A stretch of 46,786 nt of DNA from Desulfobacter postgatei (GCA_002747145.1 PDTI01000027.1:1-46786); one strand, 5' to 3'; counted from the stretch's first letter, positions 1-9,050 are shown. Made by a program: numbers and translations. The notes: generated from the sequence alone by a model not told the origin.

Positions 1-96
1 TGTTGAATGCCTTTCTGGCCGCATCTACTGAAAATTTATTGAAAATAGCGGCATAATTTTCTTGTTTTTTATGACAGCTTTTTGGGAATAAGGTAC

Positions 97-118
97 TAAG
101 AGCCTGTTTGGTAATTAT
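97..118 (+). repeat. Solo end of repeat family 1
   Basis: The sequence starting TAAGAGCCTGTTTGGTAATTA matches the terminus of the 165-bp family 1 element seen in full at 17765-17927 and 27785-27950. Beyond about 21 bases the match stops, so only one end is present. It lies about 70 bp downstream of the fcl stop codon. I see nothing else recognisable in bases 1-189. Confidence 0.6.
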
Positions 119-189
119 ATTCCCTTGGATCTGGACGGCAGCCTCTTTGACAAATCAAAAACCATGCCGCAAATTCAGTCTGTTAGCTG

Positions 190-1212
190 TCAGGAACAGG
201 CACCAGAAAAAACGCCCTGTTTTTTACACCAAGTGTATGTAGAGTCAATTCCCTGTTGGGTTAAAATTTTGGCTGTCCAACCTAATCGGGACAGTCGATC
301 AACATTTAAAAGCTTTCGAGGAGTTCCGTCGGGTTTGTCCGTATCAAAAACAAGATCTCCGTCAAACCCCACGGTCTCTTTAACCATCAGAGCCAGCTCC
401 TTGATAGTGAGGTCTGTACCTGTTCCGACATTGACAAAGCAGGGTGATGGGTAATTGTTGAAATGCTTGTCCACTATCTCGTCTTTAAGGTTCATTACAT
501 AAACGCTGGCATCTGCCATATCATCAACATGGAGAAATTCCCTGCGAGGGGAACCGGTTCCCCAGATAACGACTTCTTTGGCTCCTGAGGCTTTAGCCTC
601 ATGAAATTTACGGATTAGGGCCGGAAGTACGTGGGAATTCTCAAGGTCAAAATTATCATTTATACCGTATAAATTGGTGGGCATGACGGCCAGAAACCGG
701 GTGCCGTATTGCCGATTGTAGGATTCGCACATTTTGATTCCGGCAATTTTGGCCAACGCATAGGGTTCATTTGTTGGTTCTAAAATGCCGGTCAAAAGAT
801 GTTCTTCTTTCATGGGCTGGGGGGCCTGCTTAGGGTAAATGCAGGAAGATCCAAGGAACAAAAGGCGTTTGACCTCGTTTTCATAACCTGAATTGATGAT
901 GTTGTTTTGCATGACAAGGTTGTCATATATAAACTGGGCCGGGTAGGTGTTGTTGGCGTGGATACCTCCGACTCTGGCCGCTGCCAGAAAGACATAGGAC
1001 GGTTTTTCAGCCTTAAGGAAATCACTGACATCCTTTTGGTTTTTCAGATCAATTTGAACCAGTTTAATGGGCAGCGCATCAAGTTCATCAAGGCGTTTTG
1101 AGTGATATGACCCTACGAGGTTGGTGAAACCCTTGGCTGCAAGGTTTCGGACAATGGCACTGCCCACCATGCCGGCAGCTCCAGCAATAAATATTTTATC
1201 TGATTTATTCAT
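190..1212 (-). CDS. fcl: GDP-L-fucose synthase
   Basis: Predicted cytoplasmic NADPH-dependent epimerase/reductase that turns GDP-4-keto-6-deoxymannose into GDP-L-fucose, a sugar donor for surface polysaccharide. The N-terminus carries the SDR nucleotide-binding pattern (GAAGMVGSAI, residues about 11-20). The catalytic YxxxK is visible as YALAK near residue 151, with SSCIYP just before it. The 340 residues are slightly longer than the usual 310-325, the excess being at the C-terminus. The start is ATG with GGCAGG upstream. It begins 14 bp after the gmd stop codon, and gmd makes its substrate, so the two form a pathway pair at the end of the polysaccharide cluster. The family assignment is firm; use of the product in this cluster's polymer is inferred from position. 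Confidence 0.93.
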   Translation of the reverse strand: MNKSDKIFIAGAAGMVGSAIVRNLAAKGFTNLVGSYHSKRLDELDALPIKLVQIDLKNQKDVSDFLKAEKPSYVFLAAARVGGIHANNTYPAQFIYDNLVMQNNIINSGYENEVKRLLFLGSSCIYPKQAPQPMKEEHLLTGILEPTNEPYALAKIAGIKMCESYNRQYGTRFLAVMPTNLYGINDNFDLENSHVLPALIRKFHEAKASGAKEVVIWGTGSPRREFLHVDDMADASVYVMNLKDEIVDKHFNNYPSPCFVNVGTGTDLTIKELALMVKETVGFDGDLVFDTDKPDGTPRKLLNVDRLSRLGWTAKILTQQGIDSTYTWCKKQGVFSGACS

Positions 1213-1226
1213 TTGAAAGCCTGCCT

Positions 1227-2312
1227 TTATTCATTGTGCGCATACACTTGAAAGCCTTCTCTGTGGCAAAGTTCATCCCGTTTGGCTTCCTCAAGATCGG
1301 CCAGAGTCATCTCTTTGACAAGTTCCTCAAAACTGATTCTGGGAGTCCACCCAAGATTTTCTTTGGCCTTGGAAGGATCTCCTAAAAGCGTCTCGACTTC
1401 CGTAGGGCGAAAATATCTTGGATCTACCGCAACAATGGTTTTTCCGTTTGCCGGATTAATGCCTTTTTCATCCACCCCCTCGCCCTGCCATTCAATGGAC
1501 ATGCCAAGTTCCTTTGCAGATACTTCGACAAACTCTCGAACCGAATGCTGCTCTCCTGTGGCAATGACGTAGTCGTCCGGTTCATCCTGCTGGAGCATAA
1601 GCCACTGCATTTCTACGTAATCCTTTGCATGGCCCCAGTCACGTAAAGCGTTCATATTACCAAGATAGAGACACTCCTGCATGCCAAGATGAATGCGGCA
1701 AAGAGCCCGGGTTATTTTACGGGTGACAAAGGTCTCTCCCCGGATGGGGGACTCGTGGTTAAACAGGATACCGTTACACCCATAAATACCGTAGGCCTCT
1801 CTGTAGTTGACCGTTATCCAATACGCATACAGTTTAGCGCAGGCATAAGGAGATCTGGGGTAAAATGGGGTCTTTTCAGACTGGGGAACCTCCTGGACCT
1901 TGCCGAACAACTCCGAGGTTGAAGACTGGTAAAACCGGGTTTTTTTTTCAAGTCCTAATAGGCGGATGCCTTCCAGGATGCGCATGGCGCCTAAGGCATC
2001 AGTATCAGCCGTATACTCAGGCGAATCAAAGGAGACCTGAACATGGCTCTGGGCTGCCAGGTTATACACCTCATCCGGCTGGATCTGCTGCAGAATACGG
2101 ATCAGGTTGGTGGCGTCCGTAAGATCCCCGTAATGGAGAACCATTTTACGATTTTCCTGGTGGGGATCCTGGTAAAGATGGTCTATTCGGTCCGTATTAA
2201 ACAGTGAGGCCCGGCGTTTAATTCCATGAACTTCATACCCTTTTTCAAGAAGAAACTGAGCAAGGTATGCGCCGTCCTGGCCTGTAATTCCGGTAATCAG
2301 TGCTTTTTTCAT
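1227..2312 (-). CDS. gmd: GDP-mannose 4,6-dehydratase
   Basis: Catalyses the first step from GDP-mannose to GDP-fucose or related 6-deoxysugars, giving GDP-4-keto-6-deoxymannose with NADP as cofactor. The N-terminal [19 protein letters not shown] matches the Gmd family dinucleotide-binding segment. STSELFG and the YACAK (YxxxK) active-site segment follow at about residues 125-160, and the [16 protein letters not shown] block is characteristic. The open frame extends nine codons further (to 2339), but MKKALITG at 2312 is the conserved N-terminus, giving 361 residues. No strong ribosome binding site is visible for either choice. It lies 17 to 44 bp after wecB, depending on the start, in the same orientation. 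Confidence 0.95.
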   Translation of the reverse strand: MKKALITGITGQDGAYLAQFLLEKGYEVHGIKRRASLFNTDRIDHLYQDPHQENRKMVLHYGDLTDATNLIRILQQIQPDEVYNLAAQSHVQVSFDSPEYTADTDALGAMRILEGIRLLGLEKKTRFYQSSTSELFGKVQEVPQSEKTPFYPRSPYACAKLYAYWITVNYREAYGIYGCNGILFNHESPIRGETFVTRKITRALCRIHLGMQECLYLGNMNALRDWGHAKDYVEMQWLMLQQDEPDDYVIATGEQHSVREFVEVSAKELGMSIEWQGEGVDEKGINPANGKTIVAVDPRYFRPTEVETLLGDPSKAKENLGWTPRISFEELVKEMTLADLEEAKRDELCHREGFQVYAHNE

Positions 2313-2355
2313 AACCATCTGATTTTTAATGATTATCACTAAAATTTAGGTTGAG

Positions 2356-3468
2356 TTATTTAATAATATTAACGATCCGTTCTGCGGCATGGCCGTCCCA
2401 GAATTGAGGTTTCTGTCCTGTTTTCCAGGAACCTTTCATGATTTGCTCAAATGCATTGAGGGTCTTTTCCTCTGAAATGCCTACCAGTTCATTGGTTCCC
2501 TGGGTGATTGTAATGGGCCGTTCTGTATTTTCCCGGATAGTCAGGCAGGGAATGCACAAGGCAGTGGTTTCTTCCTGGAGCCCCCCTGAATCAGTTAACA
2601 CAAGTTTTGAATCCTTCCACAAGTTTAAAAACTCCATGTAGGATAAAGGCGGTGTCAGTGTGATGTTTTTGGGCGGCTGGATGCCGAAGCTTTCCATGTT
2701 TTTTCGGGTCCTGGGGTGGATGGGGAAAATCAAAGGCAGTTTCTGTGAGATTTGATCAAGGGTGTTAAAAATACGTTCCAAGGTCTGTTTGTCATCCACG
2801 TTCAAGGTCTGTTTGTGATCCACGTTGGACGGACGGTGCAGGGTGACCACGCCGTATTCTGGATGCGTTGCTTTATATGTGTTGTGTGCTAACCGGGCCG
2901 GGTCCATCTGGTCGAGTTTGGATACCTGGTAATACAGGTTGTCAATCATGACATGGCCCACAAAATGCACCCTGGTGTCTGGTTTGCCCTCTTTTTCAAG
3001 ATTGGCTATGCCCTGTTCTTCGGTGACAAAAAACAGATCAGAGATGGCGTCTGTGACCATGCGGTTGATCTCCTCGGGCATATCCAGATCAAAGCTTCGA
3101 AGCCCTGCTTCCACATGGGCCACTTTAATGTGCATTTTTTTAGCCACAATGGAGCAGGCCAGAGTGGAGTTCACATCGCCTACGACCATGACCAGATCCG
3201 GCGTGTCCGTTTCGCAGATCTCTTCAAATTTGATCATGATTTTGGCTGTTTGCTGGGAATGGGTGCCGCCGCCTGCTTCCAGGTGGTAATCCGGTTTTCT
3301 GATGCCTAGCTTGTCAAAAAAGATATCGCTCATGTTAGCATCATAGTGCTGACCGGTATGAACGATTTTATAGGTTATTTTATCGCCATATGCGTCAAAG
3401 GCCCTGACAATGGGGGCTATTTTCATGAAATTGGGCCGGGCTCCAGCAATGAGCATAATTTTCAACAT
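2356..3468 (-). CDS. wecB: UDP-N-acetylglucosamine 2-epimerase (non-hydrolysing)
   Basis: Predicted cytoplasmic enzyme interconverting UDP-GlcNAc and UDP-ManNAc for polysaccharide synthesis. Family hallmarks are GARPNFMKIAP at the N-terminus, HTGQHYDANMSD, HVEAGLRSFDLDMPEEINR, TLHRPSNVD, TDSGGLQEE and RENTERP. The start is ATG preceded by a strong AAGGAGA. The gene contains an in-frame 24-bp tandem duplication at 2779-2826, giving repeated (N)VDxKQTL units just after HRPSN, where relatives have one copy. It heads a wecB-gmd-fcl run. A 107-bp gap holding a solo family 1 repeat end separates it from the export genes upstream, so it may have its own promoter. Such an epimerase is common next to XrtA-type loci. 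Confidence 0.93.
   Translation of the reverse strand: MLKIMLIAGARPNFMKIAPIVRAFDAYGDKITYKIVHTGQHYDANMSDIFFDKLGIRKPDYHLEAGGGTHSQQTAKIMIKFEEICETDTPDLVMVVGDVNSTLACSIVAKKMHIKVAHVEAGLRSFDLDMPEEINRMVTDAISDLFFVTEEQGIANLEKEGKPDTRVHFVGHVMIDNLYYQVSKLDQMDPARLAHNTYKATHPEYGVVTLHRPSNVDHKQTLNVDDKQTLERIFNTLDQISQKLPLIFPIHPRTRKNMESFGIQPPKNITLTPPLSYMEFLNLWKDSKLVLTDSGGLQEETTALCIPCLTIRENTERPITITQGTNELVGISEEKTLNAFEQIMKGSWKTGQKPQFWDGHAAERIVNIIK
2779..2826 (+). repeat. 24-bp tandem duplication inside wecB
   Basis: Two adjacent 24-base units (2779-2802 and 2803-2826) are identical except for one base (c versus g at the fifteenth position). The duplication keeps the reading frame and adds eight residues to the epimerase. 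Confidence 0.9.
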
Positions 3469-3477
3469 GGGATCTCC

Positions 3478-3527
3478 TTAGCGACTGTTTGGTAATTAGG
3501 GGATCGAAGCGAAATCCCAAGAAAAGA
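3478..3527 (+). repeat. Solo end of repeat family 1 in the gap between wecB and the ATPase gene
   Basis: GCGACTGTTTGGTAATTAGG followed by GGATCGAAGCGAAATCCCA matches the left 45 bases of the element at 17765-17927. The interior and the other end are absent. It lies just upstream of the wecB ribosome binding site and may separate wecB-gmd-fcl from the export genes transcriptionally. Confidence 0.75.
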
Positions 3528-3576
3528 ACTATCTGTTTTTTTTAAAACTTCATCAACATCCAGTATACTTTTCACA

Positions 3577-4716
3577 TTATTTAACGGTTTTATTAAGTAA
3601 AATGCACGGATCTTCAGCTTTATTCTGAGCTGCCAGCAGGGTGGTGTATTTTTCTTTGAGACGACTGTAGTGGAAAATCAGGTTCTGGGTTTTTTTTCTT
3701 TCGGCTTTGTAAAGCCGGGTGAGGCGGTCCACTAAGTCATCCCGACAAAATGTTGCCCTGGATTCGGTTTCGGCAAGGCTGTTGTCCAGAATAGCTGTCA
3801 GGCGGTTCAACCGCTCTTCAAGTTCGTTAATACGGCTTTCAAGGCCGGGCACCGCCTGAGGTTTAGCGTCAGATCCTGGCTCATCCATGTCCCTGGCAGT
3901 GAATACGCCCATGCCTCCCTTATCTTCAATGACCTGATCCAAATGGGTTTTAGTGATTTCAGATACCCGGTCTGCAAAGGCATATACCAGCACTGCGTCA
4001 CAGAGCAGGTTAATGGTTCTGGGAATGCCCCCGGACACGACAAACAGTTTTTCCAGCAGGTCCGGGGTAAACAGGTCGGGATTTCCTCCGGCCCGCTCCA
4101 GCCGGAATCGGACATAGGCCCGGGTCTCCTCCTGGGTCATGGGGGAAAGATGAAAGCTTGCCGAAATTCGCTGGGCAAACTGCCGCAGGGAGGCGGAGCC
4201 GATCTTATCCCTCAGGCCCGGCTGTCCCACAATGATGATCTGGACCAAAAGATCCTTATCTGTCTGGAGGTTGGAGAGCATACGCAGCTCTTCCAGGGCC
4301 GACGCTGAAAGGTTCTGAGCCTCGTCAACAATCAGAAAAACTTTGCGGTTTCTGGCGTATCTGTCAATGAGAAGCTCGTAGAGCAGTTCCAAAAGGGCGG
4401 CTTTGTCCAGGCTGGAGTCAGTCTCTACCTCGAATTCACTCAGGATCTGGCGCAACAGCACTGTACCGCTGACATTGGTGTGAAAAACCACGGCCACGTC
4501 CGTATCCTGCTCGTCCACCTGGTTGAGCAGGTGCCGGATCAAGGTCGTCTTTCCCATGCCGATTTCACCGGTGAGCATTATAAAGCCAGCCTTTTCAGAC
4601 AGACCGTACTCCAGGAATGTCAATGCCTTTTCATGGCGGTCGCTCAGGAAAAGAAACCCGGGATCAGGCACCAGGCTGAAGGGTTTTTCCTTGAATTTAA
4701 AAAATTGCGTATACAT
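3577..4716 (-). CDS. XrtA/PEP-CTERM-type AAA ATPase (ExeA-like)
   Basis: Cytoplasmic P-loop ATPase of the ExeA/GspA-like type found in exosortase-linked exopolysaccharide loci. The opening FFKFKEKPFSLVPDPGFLFLS is typical of the family. Walker A is GEIGMGKTT (residues 50-58) and Walker B is VFLIVDEAQ, with DEAQ at 131-134. The AAA region ends near residue 270. A roughly 95-residue tail follows that is rich in heptad-like Leu/Glu/Arg patterns (SRINELEERLNRL) and probably forms a coiled coil. The start lies four bases after the BY-kinase stop codon, which suggests translational coupling. Its exact task is unknown; a link to assembly of the export machinery is inferred from conserved neighbourhood. 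Confidence 0.88.
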   Translation of the reverse strand: MYTQFFKFKEKPFSLVPDPGFLFLSDRHEKALTFLEYGLSEKAGFIMLTGEIGMGKTTLIRHLLNQVDEQDTDVAVVFHTNVSGTVLLRQILSEFEVETDSSLDKAALLELLYELLIDRYARNRKVFLIVDEAQNLSASALEELRMLSNLQTDKDLLVQIIIVGQPGLRDKIGSASLRQFAQRISASFHLSPMTQEETRAYVRFRLERAGGNPDLFTPDLLEKLFVVSGGIPRTINLLCDAVLVYAFADRVSEITKTHLDQVIEDKGGMGVFTARDMDEPGSDAKPQAVPGLESRINELEERLNRLTAILDNSLAETESRATFCRDDLVDRLTRLYKAERKKTQNLIFHYSRLKEKYTTLLAAQNKAEDPCILLNKTVK

Positions 4717-4720
4717 CAGC

Positions 4721-5539
4721 TCAAGCTGCCTGTTTGTTGAGCAGGAACCCTAAAAATTTTTCGTTGGGTAACAGGGCCAAGGACTCCTTAACGTCTGTTT
4801 TTGTTGTTTTTCCTGCCTCCACCACCATGAGGATACCGTCCACACGTGGTGCCAGGGAGATGGCCTCGGCATGGCCCAAAACAGGCGGGGCGTCAAAAAA
4901 CACATACCGGTCATCGTAGCGTTCGCCCATCTCCTTGACCAGTTTGGCCATCATATCCGAGGAGAGCAGTTCCGAGGATTCATTGATGGTCCGGGCCCCG
5001 GAGATCAGGGTGAGCTTCTCCACCCCGGGCCAGACAATCAGGTCCTGCAGGGGGACGCCGTCCATAAAATAGTCAATCAGGCTGGCTTTGCTCTCTATGC
5101 CCAGATAGCGATGGATATCCTGGCCCGTAAAGTCGCAGTCCACCATCAGAACGGTCTGCTTCATGGCCTTAGCAAAGGTCAGCCCCATGTTGATGCAGTT
5201 CACGGTTTTTCCCTCGCTCTTGTTAGGGCTGGTCACCATAATGGTACTCATCCGCCGTTCCCGGGCCAGATTGGCAATCCGGGTTCGCAGGATCTTGTAT
5301 CGTTCTATCTCTTTGCGGTCGGGGTTCAGGCAGACGCCTCTGTTTTTCTCCACGACGACTGGATCAAGTTCGGTGACGGCACAGTGGTCATAGGCAGGTG
5401 CCTTCCACTCCCCTTCCTGCTCAGACGAACTGTTGGCGCTCTGTGACCAATCAGCTGCCTTGTCCGGGCTTGGGTCAGGTTTAGGATTATGTTGTTCTCT
5501 CTGGGCCTTAGCCTGGTCTAGTGCTTTTTTTAATTTCAT
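4721..5539 (-). CDS. BY-kinase / CpsD-like ATPase of XrtA-type polysaccharide locus
   Basis: Bacterial tyrosine-kinase-like P-loop protein expected to partner the Wzz-like protein encoded just upstream and to regulate chain length and export. The first 75 residues are polar and low in complexity. Walker A is TSPNKSEGKT (103-112), Walker A' is VLMVDCD (130-136) and Walker B is YVFFDAPPV (about 213-221). These are typical of the CpsD/CapB family. The protein ends NKQAA and has no C-terminal tyrosine cluster, the usual autophosphorylation site of CpsD and Wzc, so kinase activity cannot be assumed. The ATG start is preceded by AAAGGAAA. It is 22 bp from the Wzz-like gene and 4 bp from the ATPase gene. 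Confidence 0.88.
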   Translation of the reverse strand: MKLKKALDQAKAQREQHNPKPDPSPDKAADWSQSANSSSEQEGEWKAPAYDHCAVTELDPVVVEKNRGVCLNPDRKEIERYKILRTRIANLARERRMSTIMVTSPNKSEGKTVNCINMGLTFAKAMKQTVLMVDCDFTGQDIHRYLGIESKASLIDYFMDGVPLQDLIVWPGVEKLTLISGARTINESSELLSSDMMAKLVKEMGERYDDRYVFFDAPPVLGHAEAISLAPRVDGILMVVEAGKTTKTDVKESLALLPNEKFLGFLLNKQAA

Positions 5540-5561
5540 TATGTTTCCTTTTTTGGCCTTG

Positions 5562-7169
5562 TTAAATTTTCCGCATCAATTTAACCCAGAACAGGTTCAG
5601 ATCCATGACGTAAAAGTGGAACAGACAAATCACCACCACCAGCATCAGGATCACTGAAATTGTCCAGACAATTCTTGATCTGCGCGCCTCTACAATATCG
5701 GCGCGGGTTATGATACTGGGCACTGTAGTCAGAACCGGAAAGCCGGTGAGCCGCTCCAGGGAACCTGCATTCCTGATCGAATCATCAGAAAATTCCACCA
5801 GGGCAGTCAGGCCGATACCGGCACCGATACCCAGCACAAAACCGATGAGCACAATAGCCAGACGGTTGGGTTTATAGGGCTTTTCAGGACGGGTAGCGGA
5901 TTCCACCAGTGTGAAGCGTTCCCCTTTCTGTTGGGATTCCAGTGCATGGCCCACCTGAGCCTCCATCATTTTGGCCTGGAGATCTCTATATTTCATGGCC
6001 AGGTTAGTCTGCTCAGTCGCCAGTTCCCTGTACCGGGTCTCCACACCCGGAGATGCTGCCAGGCGGCTGCGGTACTCCTCGGCCCGGGCTTCAAGATCAC
6101 GGATCTGAATTTTCACCGAAGCAATATCGGACTTAACCCCGGCCAGCCTGGAGGAGAGGGAGATATAGGCCGGGTTGCGGGCAGGCTTTCTGTTTTTGGG
6201 ATCTTGCCTTTCCTTTTTTTCCTGCTTTTTGCGTGCCTCAATGGAAGCAGACAGCTCTGCAATCTCCTGCTTGACCTTTTTCACATCCGGATAGTACTCA
6301 GAATATTTGGTCTTCAAATTGATCAGCTCAATCTTCAGCTGCTCCAGACGCTTTTCATCCGAGTCTCTGACCCCCCTGGCTTCCATCTCGTCTTCTAGAT
6401 CACGGGTGGTGTTCGATAGCTCCTCCACCATTGTCACCTTTTTTTCCTCCAAGGCGCGCAGATTCTCCCTGGTCTGTTCAATGTCTTTCTCCAGTGAACT
6501 TAAGGTCTGCATGTTCAGCTGAAAAACTTCGGGAAGAAAATTGGTATTGGCCTTTTTAAATTCAGCCAGCCTGGTCTCCACATCTTCCAGCTCATCCTTG
6601 ACCCGGTCTGCCTCTATTTTTAAGAACTCCTGGGTGGACGAGGCCTGGTCGGTTCTCACCTTGAGGTCTTCCTTGAGAAACAAGGTGACGATCCGGTCTG
6701 CGACCTGCTGGGCCTTGTCCGGATTTTCATCCTCAAAACTTAAGGTAAAAGCAATGGTTGCCGTGGCAGACCGCCCGGTTCTCTTATCGGCAATCTCCAC
6801 GTTCACCGGGGTCAGGATTATTTTTTCCCGCATATCGTCCAGGATCTCATCCATGGTCATGGTCTCCTGCTCCTCCGTATACAAGTTGAACTGCCGCATC
6901 AGTTCCAAAAGCTGCGTTGAGGTCAGAACCCGGGCCTTGATGATCTGCATGCGCTGTTCCGCATAAGAGGTCTGGCTGGTCATGACATATTCGGCAGGAA
7001 TTTCCCGCTCCTCAATGAGAATGATGGCGGTTGACTGATAAACCGGCGGCAGTACCCATGCCGTGATTAGGGCCGCAGTGAAGATCAAAACAAAGGTGAT
7101 GATCAGAGTCCATTTTCTCCGGTTCAGAATGGCCAGATAATCCCGGGGTGATAAAATTTGTTCTTCCAT
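5562..7169 (-). CDS. Wzz-like polysaccharide chain-length determinant (XrtA type)
   Basis: Inner-membrane polysaccharide co-polymerase of 535 residues. The N-terminus holds a cytoplasmic stretch and a membrane helix (about 17-40, LIITFVLIFTAALITAWVLP) followed by the Wzz domain (VYQSTAIILIEE). Long periplasmic coiled-coil segments run from about residue 190 to 410. A second hydrophobic stretch lies at about 430-450 (VLIGFVLGIGAGIGLTALV) and a third near 497-520. The third is an extra C-terminal segment beyond the classical two-helix Wzz plan. The start overlaps the stop codon of the beta-barrel gene by one base (TAATG), so the two are translationally coupled. The role in setting glycan length follows from the family; the polymer is unknown. 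Confidence 0.9.
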   Translation of the reverse strand: MEEQILSPRDYLAILNRRKWTLIITFVLIFTAALITAWVLPPVYQSTAIILIEEREIPAEYVMTSQTSYAEQRMQIIKARVLTSTQLLELMRQFNLYTEEQETMTMDEILDDMREKIILTPVNVEIADKRTGRSATATIAFTLSFEDENPDKAQQVADRIVTLFLKEDLKVRTDQASSTQEFLKIEADRVKDELEDVETRLAEFKKANTNFLPEVFQLNMQTLSSLEKDIEQTRENLRALEEKKVTMVEELSNTTRDLEDEMEARGVRDSDEKRLEQLKIELINLKTKYSEYYPDVKKVKQEIAELSASIEARKKQEKKERQDPKNRKPARNPAYISLSSRLAGVKSDIASVKIQIRDLEARAEEYRSRLAASPGVETRYRELATEQTNLAMKYRDLQAKMMEAQVGHALESQQKGERFTLVESATRPEKPYKPNRLAIVLIGFVLGIGAGIGLTALVEFSDDSIRNAGSLERLTGFPVLTTVPSIITRADIVEARRSRIVWTISVILMLVVVICLFHFYVMDLNLFWVKLMRKI

Positions 7170-8440
7170 TAAAAATCCTTCAGGTCAAATTCTTTTTTTA
7201 AATCAAAATACAACAGGTTCCGCGATTTGGTGGTATCTTTTTCCCGGTTTTCAACCGAGGTGAAACGCCAGGCAAAGGACAAAAGAAAATCTCTTTTCAG
7301 CCGGTACTTAAAACCGGGCTGGAGGGTGAAGGTAAGGGTATCTGTATCCGAAGTCAACTCCCGCTCTTGTTTATTTAGGTAGGCAGAAGCCCTGAAGGTC
7401 AGACTCAGCTCGTTACTGAGTTTTCTGTCCACGCTGCCGGAAAGGCTGGTTCGCTGGACCGTGCCGCTGGTGCCGGTCCCCCCCCGGACATCCTGGGACA
7501 GGCCAAGCCCCATGCGCCAATACTCGTCTTTATAATTAATCCCGGTGTAAAGGACACCGCCCCAGGTGTCGGTTTTATCAGAGTTCGATCTGAACGTATC
7601 AGAATAATCGAAACCCAATAAATCAATGTCGTTGTAATAATCCTGTTTCTGGCTGCTTTGGGTATAACTTACACCTGCCTGGCAATACAGGCTGTACAAT
7701 TCGGAAATGTTGTGGGAAAAGCCTGTATAAAACAGATAGACATCCGAAGCATAATCCTGAAAAACGATTGTTTCTCTTTTCCAAACACCTTCAATAGTGG
7801 TATAAAAATTCTCCTCTTCTCCGGTGTAGCGCATATACATGAGGTTAAACAAGCCCACTGTATTTTTAAAATATGCGGACAGATCCCGGCGAAAGGCGAG
7901 GCTAAACTTGATGGAATTGTTATCCTCGGAGTAGTCAGTCTCCTGGGTGTCTGAATCTTCCAAGTCCACGGAAAACTCAATCCGGCTGAGTTCAGAAAGC
8001 ATATAATCCGCCCCCAGGGAGAAATCGGCTCTTTTTCTGTCACCGGATACCAGCAGACCTGTGGTCTCCGTTTCCCGCTCCCGCCGGGAATCTTTGGCAT
8101 ACCGGGCCGAGGCGCTTAAACCGGCCCGTTCGGTCACTTTGTAATTCAAACGGCCGGATACATTGTAGTCCAAAGCGTCCAGCTCATTGTGATCCCAGTA
8201 AAAAAATTGGTTGAGCTGGCCGGAAAGTTTGGTTTTCAGGCGCTCCTTGTTCTGTTCCAGGGTCAGGCCGCCTGTGAGGGTGGAGATAAAATCAGTGGTC
8301 TCGTTTGTTTCAAACAGGATATTGTCCGAATACGACTGTCTTACTTTGATCCAGGGGGTGATGCTGTAAGGTTCTGCCCGGACAGACGCGGCCGAAATCA
8401 GAAGGAACAGGGCGGCAGATAATATTAAACGCAGTTTCAT
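7169..8440 (-). CDS. Outer-membrane beta-barrel protein of XrtA/PEP-CTERM locus
   Basis: Predicted outer-membrane barrel of 423 residues. MKLRLILSAALFLLISAASV then RAEP forms a clear Sec signal peptide, cleaved near residue 23. The rest is built of alternating amphipathic strands rich in aromatics (YKVTERAGLSASARYAKDSR, LSLTFRASAYLNK) and ends in LKDF, with the terminal Phe usual for barrels. The open frame extends six codons upstream to 8458. I chose ATG 8440 because it starts at the signal peptide, lies just past the stop of the export gene and has CAGG nine bases upstream. Position and composition match the large outer-membrane proteins of exosortase-type exopolysaccharide clusters; a role in glycan secretion is inferred. 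Confidence 0.82.
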   Translation of the reverse strand: MKLRLILSAALFLLISAASVRAEPYSITPWIKVRQSYSDNILFETNETTDFISTLTGGLTLEQNKERLKTKLSGQLNQFFYWDHNELDALDYNVSGRLNYKVTERAGLSASARYAKDSRRERETETTGLLVSGDRKRADFSLGADYMLSELSRIEFSVDLEDSDTQETDYSEDNNSIKFSLAFRRDLSAYFKNTVGLFNLMYMRYTGEEENFYTTIEGVWKRETIVFQDYASDVYLFYTGFSHNISELYSLYCQAGVSYTQSSQKQDYYNDIDLLGFDYSDTFRSNSDKTDTWGGVLYTGINYKDEYWRMGLGLSQDVRGGTGTSGTVQRTSLSGSVDRKLSNELSLTFRASAYLNKQERELTSDTDTLTFTLQPGFKYRLKRDFLLSFAWRFTSVENREKDTTKSRNLLYFDLKKEFDLKDF

Positions 8441-8444
8441 CTTG

Positions 8445-9050
8445 CTACCTGACCACAATCACATCGCCCCGCTCAAGGGTGATGTTCTGGTCCAGTTCCT
8501 CTCCCTGGGACACAGCATCATAGTCAAACTCAAAAATCTGTGTCATCTGGCCCTGTTTTCTAAAAATTTTGATCTCATCATCTTTGGCAAAGGCATTCAG
8601 CCCCCCGGCCATAGCCAGGGCCTGGAGCACATCAACATTTTCCGCCATCTGGAATCTTCCCGGCCCTTTAACCTTGCCGATTACGTAAATGATCAGGGAA
8701 TTCACCCTGGTCAGGGAGACGGATAATTCCGGATCGGAAATAAACTTTTCCAGCCGTGTTTCCAGGATTTTTTCCAACCAGGCCAGGGAGTGGCCCCCGG
8801 TTTTTATCTCCCCGATCAGGGGAAACCGGATAGTATTGTCAGGCAGCACCACCACCTGCCGGGTCAGGTCCGGGTTCTTCCATACGCTGATCTCCAGCAC
8901 ATCGCCTGCACCAATCTTATAGGTTGCCTGCGCAATTGCGGCATTGACATCCTCCTGGGATTCAGCCTCACCACCCGTACACGGAACGGCTGCCATAAGC
9001 AGGGATAGACAGATCAGCCCTGCGGCAATTTTTTTTTCGAAAATTGTCAT
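8445..9050 (-). CDS. Polysaccharide export protein, Wza-like (XrtA type)
   Basis: Periplasmic/outer-membrane export protein of 201 residues. A signal peptide ends near AAVPCTGG, whose Cys could be a lipobox residue although Pro before it is unusual. Next is the poly-export domain (YKIGAGDVLEISVWKNPDLT, about 44-63, then VLPDNTIRFPLIGEI). An SLBB-like part follows (IIYVIGKVKGPGRFQ, about 118-132) and the protein closes with ITLERGDVIVV. The short length, without the extra domains of E. coli Wza, fits the form found in exosortase loci. The ATG is preceded by a strong GGGAGGAG. It is the first gene of the five-gene export run, so its upstream region probably carries the promoter. Confidence 0.9.
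   Translation of the reverse strand: MTIFEKKIAAGLICLSLLMAAVPCTGGEAESQEDVNAAIAQATYKIGAGDVLEISVWKNPDLTRQVVVLPDNTIRFPLIGEIKTGGHSLAWLEKILETRLEKFISDPELSVSLTRVNSLIIYVIGKVKGPGRFQMAENVDVLQALAMAGGLNAFAKDDEIKIFRKQGQMTQIFEFDYDAVSQGEELDQNITLERGDVIVVR

Noticed and set aside
1..189. Terminator or gene downstream of fcl
   Set aside because: No stable hairpin with T-run and no convincing frame; only a solo repeat end is supported.
125..454. 109-codon plus-strand frame at the left edge
   Set aside because: Overlaps fcl antisense and starts within repeat and intergenic sequence; no support.
4871..5446. 191-codon plus-strand frame
   Set aside because: Antisense to the BY-kinase gene, whose Walker motifs prove the minus-strand frame.
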